From positions 1-64,000 of the forward strand of contig MNCI01018132.1 in NCBI GenBank assembly GCA_015680685.1: 64,000 nt of DNA. Reading direction: 5' to 3'. The notes under the pieces were generated by a model, which saw nothing but the letters and a program-made list of their open reading frames with translations, searched no databases and was not told the DNA's origin. A program made the position numbers and the translations under genes. The stretch is from Gnetum montanum (Eukaryota > Streptophyta > Gnetopsida > Gnetales > Gnetaceae). Below are positions 46,527 to 60,140 of the stretch, piece by piece; position 1 is the first letter of the stretch, and every line of letters begins with the position of its first letter.

Positions 46527-49500
46527 TTATTTGATAGTCTTCCTAACCTCGCTTGCTATGTTGAAGGGAAATTCTTCCCATAGGACATCCTTCGGTAAGC
46601 CGCTTGCTTCTTCTTTCCTTTCAGGTGGATTTGCCTCATGCGTTTCATTCTCATCCTTTAATATAGATGCATGATCAAGAAATTCCACCTGTAACCCTTT
46701 CTCTGTATCTATGTTGTTAATGGCTAGAGAGGCTACATTTTCACCATGGATAATAACCTTGCCACCTTCATATGGAAGGTGGACTTCTTGGTGGATCAGA
46801 GAGGAGATGGTCCATAATTGGACCAACCATGGCCTATCTAATATCAGGTTGAATCTTGGCATCTCCTCTATGACTATGCATTTGGTGGTGGTGGGGAATT
46901 GCTCTACTACTATGAAGGCTATTGTGATTGTATCCTTGACAATGACACGTGACTTGCTAAAGGACTTTAGGCATGTGATCTTGTTAGCTTGATTTGATTT
47001 ATGAGGCCTAACTTATTGATGATGGTATATGGGATAACATTGGTTTCTACCTCATTGTCAACGTGCACACTTCAAATCTTACACTAACCAACATGTATGG
47101 TGATAAACATGGAGGCCATTATGACCTCACCCTTCTTAGGTTTGACCTTAATTTCCTTTCCACAAGACACAAGAGGTGTGGAGCTCACTTCCTATAGTGT
47201 AGGAGGCAACATCATAGTGTGGGTGGAGTTCTCATCTATTGGGATGTCCTCCATGATAGGAATGGAGGTTAAAATTCATACTAGAAATTTGTAGTGGGTA
47301 GATGAGGTCATGATCAAGTCATATAGACTCATTTTTGTGTTCTTCTACTTTAATGCAAGCTTAACTTGGGCTAATGCATCTACAAATTCTTTGCCGTTGG
47401 TTGCACTCTTGTTGGATTTGACTTCTTCCATACATCTTAAAAAATGGATTTTGTGGAGAGGTGACTTAGGCTTGGTTGACTTGTTAATGTTGGAAGGGAT
47501 CAATGCATTGCCCACTATCAGACTCTAGGTAGGTGAGAAGTCAACATTTTGTAGCATCCAAACAACAAAGGGTGGTTAAAATCTTGTTGTTGCGACATGC
47601 TGTGGGGTCCTAACAACAAAGTGTATTGTAGGTGCTTGAGGTGGCACTCTAACAATGAAAAGAGGCTTCAAACCTATAGGGGCTGAGGAAGCCCTTGCAC
47701 TATCTAAGGGCACATGAACCATCAATGGTTGCCATGCTAATTCTGGGTTGTCATCAATGCTGATAACCTACATCATCGCATTTAGAGGATCCTTGTACAC
47801 CCTCATAGATTGGTTCTAAAGCCTAACTGGGTTAGTAGTATTAAGCATCAAGTTGCCTTTGTCAATCATTCTTTGGAGGTCATCCTATAGGACTATGTAA
47901 AAATTGGTATTGTGATTGGGCAACCAGTGGTAGTGATAGAACCAATCTAGCTGTAAGTGTTTTGGGACTGAGGGCTCATTCAGTGCTACTAATGTAGGAT
48001 TCCTTAGGAGATCACAATATCTATTGTGCCTTTTGCAAGCATCTTGAGACATTTTCTTATACTAGATACATCAACCTGTAGTAGTTGGTCCAACAATTTC
48101 AAAGGTTTTAATGGCAATGGGTTATACTTTGAGTGATCCTTGCACTCAAAGTTAGGCCTTAGAGTGGCTTGTGTTGTGGCTATGGATGATGTAGGCTAGT
48201 TAGTTATTGTGCTAGGGCTAACAGTTTTGTTATTGGCCAAGGCCTTGGGTGGTCTAGTTGTTGGCCTCAAGTTAGTCATTTTGGCCTCTTTGGCCATAGT
48301 TTCCATGGTTGCACTTTGCTTTCCCTTATCCTTGTCATTCTTGGCATGTAGGGTTTTATAGGCCACATAGGCTAGGACCCTGTTGGCTTTCACTACATCC
48401 TATATGCTCTTTGTTTGGGCAAAGGCTTGGCTTAGATATTGTAGGTCCAAGTAGTACAGTTTCAACTTGATGAAGTCATTAACTACACCCTTGAAGATAG
48501 CTAGGAGGCGTGTCTTTGCTATGGGCTCTTGAATTTTGTTCAATGAGGTGATCCAACATTGGATAAATTTTTGCATGAGCTCTAGATCACCTTGCTTAAT
48601 CTACATCAGCTAGTCAAGGGTGGTTTTAAGATTCAAGTTGTACTTGAAGCATGTGACAAACTAGCCTAGAAGATCCTCCAAAGAGAAGATAGAGCCCTAG
48701 GGTAATTCATGGTACTAGTCTAATGCCTTGCCAGTGAATGACATGGCAAACACATGTATGATGGGATGTGACCATGCTTGCAGTAGTAGGCACTAAGACC
48801 TGAATGTCACAAGGTGTGTGTTGAGGTTCCCTTCACTATTGTACTTGGTGAATTGGGGCAACAAGATCCTAGTAGGTAGAGTTAGTGGTGGAACAATAGG
48901 ACTTATGGGATCATTGTGGTAGAAGTCCACTATATGAACTATTTTAGAGGAGGTGGCCTTAAGCTTCTTGACCTCTTCTATTAAGGTTTGGATTAGTTAG
49001 AATGCTTGATCCAAGTTTTGGGATGTGGTAGTAGGCTATGCTATCTATGCCATTCATTGTGTTGGTTGGGTGGTCCATGACCTAGTTGTAGGTTATGGAA
49101 CCACATGAGGTACTTGTTGTGTTGGCTATGCTACGAGCCCAATGACTAGGGCAAACGATGCATGCATGGGTTGGACCATTGTTAAGGGTGTCGATAAAAC
49201 AGGTAGGCTAGAAGGTGCCTAAGTCATCTAGGGCTAAGAAACATGCATTGTATGAACATAAGGTTGAGTAGGCATGATTGCTATTGGTAGGGATGACTAG
49301 GTAGGCTACAACAATGCCATGAAGGATAGGTTAATAGGAGGTACTACATCTTGATGTGTAGGCTATGTCTAGTGCATTACTGTGATAGGTGTTGACTTAG
49401 AAGGTGATGTCGGGGCTATGACTATCTTAAGAAAGACAGGAAAACAAGATTGTGGGAGGGCTAGATTAGGTGTCATCTATTAGAAGATACTGTGGAAGAA

Positions 49501-49929
49501 GTCCTCATGCTTGGAATGAGCTTCAAATTCATCCTACTCTTCTCATAGGGGTTCTTCATAATCTCTCCCTACCTCACGCTTACTTATTTAGATGAGTTGG
49601 GGAAGTATCTAGTGGTAAGATTTGGTAAGCGGGGTGAAGTTGATAGAGGAGGGGATATACTCCCATTTGTTTTAGTGGATAAGCTTGTAACCTCCCTTCA
49701 CTTCCATGTCCAAGTGATCTATAAATAGGCCTACTTGGATGTTCATGTAGATGAAGTTGTATTGTTCATCATTTATTGTGGTATACTTGGGGTCTTGGTC
49801 ATGCAACCTAAGGGATTGCCTTGGTTTTGCCAGGGCAGGACTAGTAGGGTGGTCAATCCTATTTTCTTATTGGATGGGTAGGATAGGGAGTGTGCTTAGG
49901 ACTGATGTCAAAGGATATATAGAACTCAT
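46527..49929 (-). pseudogene. gag-pro: Element B gag-protease
   Basis: Minus strand, ATG at 49929, MSSIYPLTSVLSTLPILPI, then a long Pro/Thr-rich N-terminal part. The gag core near 48850-48400 has LLPQFTKYNSEGNLNTHLVTF, GKALD followed by YHELP, GSIFSLEDLLG and TSLNKIQEPIAKTRLL. A basic Lys-rich part follows (48196-48393), then HYHWLPNHNTNFYI near 47930, a segment usual in plant Tat-group gag. Protease begins near 47100 with VHVDNEVETNVIPYTIINKL, where the active site D(T/S)G has become DNE, and ends with the IILGRP-like FNLILDRPWLVQL at 46527-46862. The first part keeps one frame for over 1.5 kb with many TAG/TAA stops; at least one frameshift lies between 48196 and 46862. After the protease the pol frame does not continue into RT. 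Confidence 0.85.
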
Positions 49930-50385
49930 GTGTGTAAATTAATTTGCAAGAGGAGATTGCAGAGGTTGTTGATTACCAAAGAAAATAAAATGGCTAACTT
50001 TGTTGATTGCGAAAATGGTTAACTCTAGAAACTATAGAAAAATAACTAGGTCTTAAGATTGTAGAAGAATGGCTAACTTTGGAGACTACACTCTCTACAC
50101 TGAAAGCTAACTATGCTCTCTACTGAGAATGCCCAAAATTTGGCTAACTGTGAAAATATATGCTTTGGGGTTTCTATGTGGGGTTTCAAGGGAACCAACG
50201 ATGGGGTCCAATCTACACCAACTGGTTAGTAGACAATGCCTACATTGGCCTAAGATCAAGCTAGTACCACACATGCAATAGGTCCATAGGGGTGTTGGGT
50301 CTATGCTAGCCCAAAGCTAGCAACGGTTATGTAGAGAGCATGCGAGACAACCACCAATGAAGTTCAAACGAGGAAAATGGTTTGA
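49930..50385 (-). other. 5' leader of element B
   Basis: Lies between the PBS and the gag ATG. No coding potential is seen. It includes two GACTATGCTCTC-like words at 50085-50130. Confidence 0.5.
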
Positions 50386-50402
50386 CCCTTCTTCTAGCAC
50401 TA
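50386..50402 (-). other. Candidate primer-binding site of element B
   Basis: The minus strand reads TAGTGCTAGAAGAAGGG, matching element D's TGGCACTAGAAGGAGGG at 14 of 17 positions. Confidence 0.6.
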
Positions 50403-50404
50403 GA

Positions 50405-52332
50405 AACTTGTAGCAACTAAAAACATTGATGTCTAGAATGCCAAGGGGTTCATAGGCAAACAATTTGAGCTTGTATCCATGTGAGGGACTACTGGAGGTA
50501 GAGATGGAATGCCCTAAATGGTCTTGTTAATCAAATGGGGACTTACCAAATGTGATGCAAAATGATACTAAGTGTTCATATAGTGTCAATGATGGATGAG
50601 CGTAGTTAAGGGTTTTAGTGTAAAACATAGGTGCTAATGTGCGAGAACCATCTCCCAAGCATAACTATGTGTGTTAATAGTAATAAATGCAAGTAAAAAT
50701 CCAAAAATGCAAGTAAAAATGCTGAAAATGTAAAGAAAGAGAGTGAGAGAGAATGGAACACCACCCCAAGTGGGGTTGAGTGTGGTTAACTCCAAAAGGG
50801 ATGAGAAGGTACATAGTGTACAATAGGCATAGTGGATAGTGTAGTCATAGCCTCAAGGATGTCTAGCTATGAAGACTGACATTTTTCCATGATGTCTGTG
50901 CTTGCCAAGTTGGCCATCGCAGTGTGTAGTGGGTTGTGGTGTCCTATAGTGAGCTACGGTGGTGTGCAACCTTGCCTTTCTCCAGTTTGTTAGCATGCCT
51001 TTGAATTTTTATGTGCCCAAAATGCCAAAATACTTAAGTTTTCTAATATAATTCAAATTTTCCAACCCCTAAAATGTTGAGGGAAGGCATATTCATAGGC
51101 CTAGGTTTAGCAAAAAATGTAGGATGACTACCATGTGGCAATGGGATGGTTGGAACTAGACTATTACCCAACAATGCTCTTTATTGAGGCTAGTGGTGTT
51201 GTGATTTGCTATACTGTACCAGACTCTATGAGGTTGAGAAACTATGAATATGCTACCAAATGCATGCATATGCATAAAAAATACTACAATGTCCCTAAAA
51301 AAATGCAACTTTGAAGACTATGCTCTCCACTATCTTGTGTTGGGTTGAGTGTAGTTACAATTTTGGGGGATAGAAGGGGATATAACAAAAATGCATTATG
51401 CTAACTATGCTTGCTAGAGTTATGCTAGAGCTGAGCTAAATGCCAATGCTATGTTGTAAAGGCCTTTGGAGGTTGTTCTAGCTGACTACGCTTGACTATC
51501 CTCTAGACAAGGGGAGAGCATAGTCCAACAATTAGAAATATTTTGCAAAAAATGGCTATGTGCTAACTATGCTCTTCACAGGAGGCTAACTACACTCCCA
51601 AATAGGGTTAAGAATAGTTCCAACACTTGTCAAAACTAGCAAAAACTAGCTTCTAGTTGACTACACTTGAATACACTATGGTCTAGTGGAGAGCATAGTC
51701 TTGACACTTGGAAAATGTTTGTGAAACTGGGCCTTCATGCTAACTATGCTTGAATACACTCTAAAATAGTGGAGAGTGTAGTCTTAGCACTTAGAAAATT
51801 TCATAGTAGTTAGCTTGACACTTAGAAAATTTTGCAAAACTAGCCTTTGTGTTGACTATCCTCTCTACTAAGTTGACTACATTGTGGGGTAGTGGAGAGT
51901 GTAGTCCCAACACTTAGAAGAATTTGTAGTTTCTGGCTTTGTGATGACACTTAGGAAAAATTGCAAAAAATAAATTTTTGGAGCTAACTATGCTCTCCAT
52001 TGGGCTGATTATGATTTGGAGCAAGGGAGAACATAGTCCCAACACTTAGAAAAATTTTCAGAAAGTGACCTCGTGCTGGCACTTTGGCAAATTTGTAGTC
52101 AAGATTCTATAGCCCAAATTTGGTAGTGTTTCAATGGGGGATCAGGATGCCTGCAAGAAGGTTATTTAAGTAATGGTAAGGCTAATAAGATCATTTTGGT
52201 AGAAGTTCATAACCTTCACTATTTATGTGGTGTTGGCCTCAAGCTTTCTTAGCTTATTATTAAAAATTTGGATCATTTAAAATGCTTGATCTAGGTTCTA
52301 GGATGCTCTTACAAGCTTTGTTGGTTGTACAA
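50405..52332 (-). repeat. 5' LTR of element B, interrupted at right by element H
   Basis: 50408 to about 51385 aligns with A's LTR. It has a decayed TATA box (51090-51097) and a U3 (51400-52080) with imperfect repeats of GTGGAGAGCATAGTC near 51503, 51692, 51770, 51895 and 52028. Element H inserts after 52332, so any remaining U3 lies right of the window. Confidence 0.75.
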
Positions 52333-52803
52333 TGATGAGCTAGCCAAAGTTCAATGCTAAGTTACCTTAGTAGTTATCTTTGTTGCAAAAAATTATCACC
52401 TCTTCTGTGACTAACTCATGAGTCATATCCATGAAGAAATGGTTCAAAGTCAAAAAGATCATCAAGACAAATAATGATTAGATTTGAATTCAACTGAAAA
52501 TGCCACACTTATGACTATCACTCATAAGTAAAATCAACAAGACCTCATCTTAACTTCTAATATTAAGTTCAAATATGAAATTAGCTAATTAAACCAAATT
52601 AAGATTAAATAAATTTATCATTAATATAGAAGATGACAAAGAAGATATCACCTAATTCATGACCATTCTCTATTTCCTCCAAAATGCAACAACTTCCTAA
52701 TCCTTATATATCAATGGTTGTTGATCATCACAAAGTAGCAACACTCTTCCTAGATAATTGAAATGCAAATGATGATTTAATTTAATATGGATTTTCTCTT
52801 GCA
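52333..52803 (-). repeat. 3' LTR of element H
   Basis: Aligns with 63600-64000 from the first base (TGATGAGCTAGCC against TGACAAGCTGGCC). It ends CTTGCA, directly followed by the polypurine tract, giving 471 bp. Confidence 0.85.
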
Positions 52804-52818
52804 TTTCTCCTCCCCCCT
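52804..52818 (-). other. Polypurine tract of element H
   Basis: The minus strand reads AGGGGGGAGGAGAAA directly before the TG of the 3' LTR. Confidence 0.8.
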
Positions 52819-55800
52819 GTTGTACATAGTTTCTATTATTTATACTAAATGAATTTACAACAATGTTTAAAATTAATCATTTCAATAATAGATTGGTATT
52901 GAAGAATCTGATACCAATCTATTCAAATCGGTGCAAATTGCCAGGTTTGGCATCCTTGATATCTTGGATTAGCATGGAATCTATTTTTTTGAGGGATCCA
53001 TATCAACAAACTTTGGTAATAGTAACGAGATAGGAATTAAGATAGGACTTGTGGTGGTAATGCTTAGGGAACCTATGGTGACCATAGTAGAGGACCTTAT
53101 TGTATGTTGAAGCACATGATAGTGTAGAGATGTCACATGCCTAATTTGGATTCTTTTGGAGCTTGACCTTGCCAAAAGGACATGTAAGGTTGCCACGTTG
53201 TTGGGGATAGCCATTGTAGTTGCCAAGCACATGACATCCCTTAGACAATGGTTATTGATGTAGGTAAGCACTGTTCCACATTACCGCTCACATTGAAACC
53301 ATTCATTCTTATTGCAATTGTTGGGTTTCTACATGCTACCGCAATGACATGCCACCTACGCCACCACCGCCTTACACGGGGAACACTCTACACCATGGAA
53401 AGGTATCATACTTGAGAGGGTGGTGTTGCTGGAGATAGTCAACTAGGGTTAACGTGAACATTGACAAGAACTATGACAATGAAAAAGTGATCATTGTTAC
53501 TGCCAAACACACATCAATAGCAACAACCATTACAATAGCAACAACTAAGAAAAAGTTGTGGTAGCCATTTTTGTTGGTGGTGAGAAGTTGCAATAATGGA
53601 TAGTTAGTGTTGCCATTAGCGTGAGGCATGAAAATGCTACAGGGATGCCACCCACATGCAATGTAGGTATACTAAAGCATGCAACTAAAATGGCACACAA
53701 GTTGTCACATTGTAAATGCCACTCAAGAATGGAAACTTGAAAAGGAAATCAAATGAATTGGCATTGCTATTGAAAAATGAAAATATGAACTGCCAATGAA
53801 TGCAAATGGTTTGTTTTTTATGATTTTACCATCTACCATAGTGGCCATTCACATACCCATGTGCGCCAAGATAAAATGGCCAAAATTAATAAAACATGAA
53901 ATCGCTACCCATTTAAATAATATATATAATGTCTATATAGTTTACATATCTTTCCCAATTCAAACCACTTGCTAATTTAGTATATTTCATAACCATACTA
54001 AACCTACTTATGAAACAAATGAGGAACATACTAGCCAATGTAAAACCTCAGAAGACTAATTCTCACATATAACTATAATTTACACCAATAAGCTTAGTCA
54101 AAGTAACCAATATAAAAACTACCCATAATCACATTATAATTATATCAACTATAACTTACAATACAATAAACTAAAATAGACATTAATTAAACACCAACCA
54201 AACAATTAACTATATGTAATACAAAATGAAATTAATTAAAATGCATGAATTTGAAAATGATGCTTATTTAAAAATTGAACCAATTTTGGGGTTCAACATA
54301 ACCCCTAAGGAGCCTTTGGCTAGTGCTTGGTCATAAAGGCAGAAATAATAATATAAAAACATTAATATCTATGCAACTGTAAACAAAATAAAATTATGCT
54401 AATGCTATTCCATGATATCCTTTTGTTTATCAAAAATTTAATATATTAAAAACATGTAGACATTTTACAAGAAAAAGATCATTAATGTTCACTATCCAAC
54501 ATCATAAAATACCAAAACAAAAACTAAAATTTTCCATTATCCAAATGTCCAATTATTTATTTGCTAATTATGTACATATCTTTACTCCTACTTTATAAGA
54601 AGTTCTTTTTAGTTGGGTAGGAGTCCACATATAACTTGATTAGGAAAGCCCTACCTAGGATTCATTCGGCTTCTACATCACCTCACAAGGTTTGCTTTAT
54701 TAGGTGCAAGAATGGATTACAACCTCAAGGACTAGATCTTTCCTATAATTTAAGGATCTAATATCCAGTACTTGTACCTAACTCATTTTCTAACTTGTTC
54801 TTGGATTATCTTCCATGTTGGTTATATCCTACTATCTTATCCTTTATGAATTGGTTATTTCCCCCTTCCTAATTAAGCTATGGCATGAAGCATACCTAGG
54901 TTAATTAGCAAAGACAAAGTATGAAAAAGGAAACATGGTCAATGGATATACCAAATATGACTATGAGGGTACCAAAGACAATGGATGAACAAGTGTTAGT
55001 ATCCATCATTGGTCATCATAGTAGGGATCTTGACCATTGACAATTATGGAAGACATGATGGGAAACATAAGAAAAAGTAGTACACAAAAGTACCACTAAT
55101 CAGAAGAGATGATCATGTAAAATAAAAATGGAAAGGAAAAAAAATGAAAAATAGAAATAGCAAAAGCTAAAGAATGAGAGAAAAACAAAAGAAAACAATA
55201 GTATTAGGAGTAAAAAGAAGAAAAAGCAAAGGAACTAAATAAACATAATAATAGGCATGATTAGAAGTGGAGGTATCCATTAAGATATTGACTATGAAGG
55301 AGTCACTCCTTTACTACCTATGTTATACCATAGCTCTAAGGTAGTGGCATTGTCATTTGATTAGTAATCATTGCTTGACCCTTAAACACTCTACTCATAG
55401 AAGGGGGTTCTTATGGGATGCTTGAAATTGTGAGCTTGGAGCATCGTCCCAACTATAAGGTTCTTGTGGGATTGTGGCTCAGCACATGATTGAAGGTTCT
55501 TGTGGGGCCATCTCTTTTTCTTCTTCTTTAATTTTCTTTTCTTACTTGATTTTTTTCTTTTTCTTTTATTTTCTTATTTTTGCAAGAAATTCAATATTTA
55601 GTCAACTTCAATCATGAGGTTCTTGTAGGAGTCAAATTCATTTTGTAAGGGTTGCTTACATGGCACTAATCTTGCTTAATATCAGTAGATGTCTTTACCA
55701 CCAGAGAAACTAGTTTGAATATAACACACCCTTTTCACCTTAGCAACTAATCCAAGTAGATAACTAATACAAACTAGACACTAATTAGCATTATCCTATA

Positions 55801-56087
55801 CTAAGTTATTTAGCCATCTTGAATTATGAGCTTTATACTTAAAGAGTATTGTTTAAAAATAATGAAGTTTATTATGTATAATATACTTATTAATATAAGG
55901 CTCACCCTTAGTTAGATTTTGGGTTTAAACCTACCTATGTCAAGCTAGGAGTATTTTTCCTTCTCACTTGCGTTCTAGACATGATGCAAATGAATTCTTT
56001 AAAATCCCAACTAACAATAGAAGATACTAGTGTCCTATACATTTTTCAAGGTAAAAGTTGTAGATTGTAAATACTTGCTTTATTAGT
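52819..56087. other. 3' non-coding region of element H
   Basis: Some Athila elements carry an env-like frame here, but I see none; the longest minus-strand frame (52981-53271) has no transmembrane segment or recognisable motif. A/T-rich low-complexity stretches lie at 55100-55260 and 55510-55580. Confidence 0.5.
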
Positions 56088-59000
56088 TTATACTATGACA
56101 TAAGAATATTGTTGAGGGACACGTTTAAGAGCTAAGACTTCTAATGGATTGTTGTCATGTAACTCATTAGTGATGGGATAAGTTGGGTTACTTAGCTCTA
56201 TTGGTTCTTCTTCTCTAGGTTCCTCAATGTGATGTTGATAACAAAATTGAAGTCTTTGCTCATTGACTAGGAATGTAGTTAAGAAATCATTGATAGGTGA
56301 TATGAGAATGTTTCCATTATCATGGGGTTGGACAACAAAATAAGGGTCTTCCTACCTAGTTATTAACTTTCCTAGAAATTTATGTAATCTCATATTATAG
56401 AGAAGAACTTTATTATCCCTAGAAAAGTGTTTTTTTAAAGATAATCTTACCATGTAGTGTCTTCATTTATTTCTTTACAATATTTTCCTTGTCAAGAGCA
56501 TGTAGCCTTATTTTATCAAGTTCATGAAGTTGATTGATTTTAGAGGCTTGCTTCAGGTCTTCATCAAAATTGAGTTGTTGGGCTAACCATAAAGATTGAT
56601 ATTTTAGTTCAATCAGTAAGAGAAATAACTCACCATAAACCAATTGATAAGGTGAATATCATAAACTTGGTTTATAGGTAATCCTATAAGCCCAAAGTGT
56701 GTGTTGTAATTTTTTAGACCAATCCTTCCATTTAGTACATACAATCGTTGTTAATATATTCAAGATAATTGTACTAGCATTCTTGACTTGGCCATTTGTT
56801 TAAGGATGATAGGTCGTAGTTATCCTATGTTGGATTCAATAAGACTTAAGGAATTTTTCCATTATTTTATTACAAAGTGGATTTCCTAATCACTAATGAT
56901 TGCCCATGGAGTTCCAAAATGTGTTAAAATATTTTCTTTAAGGAATGCTATCGCTATCTTAACATCATTACAAACCAAAATATATTGGCATCCATTGGAT
57001 TGTGGGAATGGTCCCAAAAAGTATATACCCCATACATCAAGTGGTTATGATATTAAAATTGATTTTAAAGGCATTTTATGCCTTTTTGTTATTGCTCCCA
57101 TTTGTTGACATTTATCACATTCTTGCACATACTTATGGACATCTTTAAAAATTGAGGGCTAATAAAATCCACTTTGAAGGATTTTGATAGCAATACATTT
57201 GCTATCAAAGAGGTCACCTCCTAAATTATCATGGCACATATGAAGAATTTCTCATTGTTCATTCTCAACCACACATCTTCTTACTATATTATCTTTATAG
57301 ATTTGATAAAGATACAGACTACTCCAAATGTACCTAGATATGGTGTGTAAGAAAAATTCATTTTCTTCCTTAGACCAATTAGTAGGGATTTTCACGGTTG
57401 CTAGATAGTTGGCTATATCAAAAAACCAAGGATCATTTCTTGTAGAAAAAAATTGTTCGTTAGGGAATTCATCATGAAAGACTCCTTGTATTCTATTCTC
57501 ATTGGTAGTTTCTAGCCTTGAAAGATTATCTACTACTACATTTTCGCTACCTCTTTTATCTAAAATATCAAGGTCAAATTCTTGGAGTAATAAGCATCAT
57601 ATCATTATCCTTGCATTTTCTATTTTCTTAGTAGCCAACAATTTAATGGCTAAATGCTTAGTATATATTCTAGTTTTATATCCTATTAAATAATGTATAA
57701 ATTTATCTAAAGCATATATAATAGCTAATAATTCTATTTCTGTAGTTTTATAATTTACCTAGTCTTGGTCTAGACTTTTGGAAACATAATAAATCACTTG
57801 TGGTTTATTATCAATGTATTGTCCTAAAACTTCCCTTACTACTATGTCACTAGCATCACACATCAAATCAAATGGAAAATCCCAATTAGGTAAACTTAAT
57901 ATAGGGAATGTAGTTACTCATTTTTTCAATTCTAAGAATGCTTCTCCACAATCATTAGTCCAGAAGAATGAAACATATTTTTCTAAGAGCATATATAATA
58001 GTTTAGCAATTTTTGAAAAGTCTTTGATAAACCTCCTATAATACCTAACATGTCCTAGAAAAGATCAAAGATTCTTTAAATTAGTTGGATCTAGAAGTCT
58101 AGATATGACTCTTACTTTATTTTCATCCATACTTATCCCATCTTTAGAAATAACATTCTAACACTATGCCACTTGTAACCATCAAGTCACTATTTTACCA
58201 AATTAATTTAAAATTTTTATCAATATATCTATCTGAGACATGTTCAAGATGTTACAAGGTTTCATCATAAGTATTCTCATAGACTAAAAAATCATCCATA
58301 AAACTTTAACATAATCTTCTAACATATTAGAAAACACTGAGATCATGGCTCTTTGGAAAGTAGTTGGTGCATTGCAAAGGCCCAAATACATTCATTTATA
58401 AGCAAAAGTTCCATAAGGATATGTAAAGGTTGTTTTATGCTAGTTTTTAGGGTTAATGGCTACTTGATTATAACCACTAAATCCATCCAAAAAATAATAA
58501 TATTCATGTTTTTCTAATTTTTCTAGAATTTGATCTATATAAGGTAATGAAAAATGGTCTTTCTTTGTATTTTAGTTCAATGTTTTATAATCTACATAGA
58601 ATCTCCATTTTTCACAATTTTTGGAACTATAGTAATGGGGCTTATCCATTCACTATCAGATATTGGATAAATAATCCCTTCTTTCCAAGGTTTTGAAATT
58701 TCATCCTTAACAATTTTTTTAATCATAGATTTATTCATATTAGGGGAATTCTTACTGGTTTTAGAATTGTCTTATAGATATATATGATGTTGGAAAATTT
58801 TGGTTGAGATTCCTTGATGAAGATCCTCATAACTCCATGCAAAGGTCTCAGACGTTTTATGCAGGAATTCTACTAATTTTATTTCTTGCTCACTAATAAG
58901 TTGGAGATTCATTATTAATTATTAATTATGATGTAGGAAAACATACTTAAGTGTACTAGGTAGTTCTCTAAGATTCAAGGAATTGTTATTTGAAGGTTGA

Positions 59001-59644
59001 ATTATTTCTCTAATATTCACTGAGTCCATATTTAAAATATGGTCAAGGAGATCTTGTTGTTCCTTTGTTGAGGGGTCTAAAGGTCTTTCCTTAAAATTAT
59101 TCAACACTAAGATTTCCCTATCTTGTGTCATTGTTGAAGTGGGTATAGTGTAGAGCATTATTTCTTCCTTCAAGTCTATATTTAAGAGGTCTTATTTGGC
59201 ATTATCATATATGTTAAGTGTAAAAGTAAGATTGGAAAAAGATAATTGAAACTATTCTAATCTATAATTAATTACTACATCAGCTGTTGCTAACCAAGGT
59301 CTACCTAATATAATAGAAAAACGATCAGGATCTTTTACTTCCAAAATGAAAAAGTTAATTAGGTATTGTTCCTTTTCCACCTCCATTATCCAGTCTTCTA
59401 CTATTCTTGTGGTTTTGACATTCAAACCATCAGCCAATGATATTGTCATGTTTACTCCTTTAATATCCTCAATATCAAGTGTCCTAGTCATTTCAAGAGG
59501 CATGGTATTAATATTGGCTTCTAAATCCAATAGGTCATTCCTAATTACTTTTCCATTTATTTTAATTAGAATGGTAGGAATTCTTGGATCTTGGTATTTA
59601 GGAATTTCATGACTTTGTATAAGTTGAGAAACATTATCAACCAA
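56088..59644 (-). pseudogene. pol: Element H protease, RT, RNase H, integrase
   Basis: Minus strand. Protease at 59252-59644 has NDLLDLEANINTMPLEM (DLE in place of DTG or DSG) and IILGRPWLATADVVIN. A linker to RT at 58922-59173 has LNLRELPSTLKYVFL. RT and RNase H occupy about 57400-58920 but are broken by frameshifts. Integrase is better kept: MPLKSILIS, WGIYFLGPFPQSNGCQYILV, IAIAFLKENILTHFGTPWAI, then KDWSKKLQHTLWAYRITYK, LPIELKYQSLWLAQQLNFD and LHALDKENIVKKQ; these segments are diagnostic of Athila integrase. The C-terminal tail ends LKRVPQQYSYVIV at the stop at 56088. Stops and frameshifts inactivate the copy. Confidence 0.85.
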
Positions 59645-59916
59645 ATAAACCTATTTAGGAATTTTTTTTCCATTATGAAACACTACCAAACTTGCCTGTT
59701 GTAACCTTTGTAACCCCATCCCATGAAACCTAAGGTTAAACTTCATTGTAAATGTAAATATTATAATCCATGAGAGGCAATCTCACATATTTCATACGTT
59801 TGGGGTTGAAAAATGCTTCATGATTAGTCAAAGCGTTATTCCCCAAGTAAAAAGTGTCACCTAGTATCTATATTTTGGATTGTGGGGCGGGGAAGGGGGT
59901 GGGGATGGGTCGGGGT

Positions 59917-60127
59917 GGTTCAAAAATGCCTTTTGGTATGCCAAAAATGGCAATTTGATGGGTTTTATGGGGCATATACACTTTTCTATGCTGGAAACAC
60001 CTATGGTTGGGGGAGGGGGTGTTGGGGTGGTTCAAAAATGCCTTTTGGTATGCCAAAAATGGAAATTTGATGGGTTTTATGGGGAATATATACTTTTCTA
60101 TGCTAGAAACACCTATGGTTAGGGGAA

Positions 60128-60140
<13 letters not shown>
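59917..60140. repeat. 112 bp tandem duplication with G-rich linkers
   Basis: GGTTCAAAAATGCCTTTTGG starts at 59917 and again at 60029; the copies are nearly identical through CACCTATGGTT. Each is followed by a purine-rich linker; the second linker runs into the poly-G tract. Confidence 0.9.

Noticed and set aside
52981-53271. Possible env-like frame in the 3' region of Athila H
   Set aside because: No signal peptide, no transmembrane segment and no recognisable motif; position alone is not enough.
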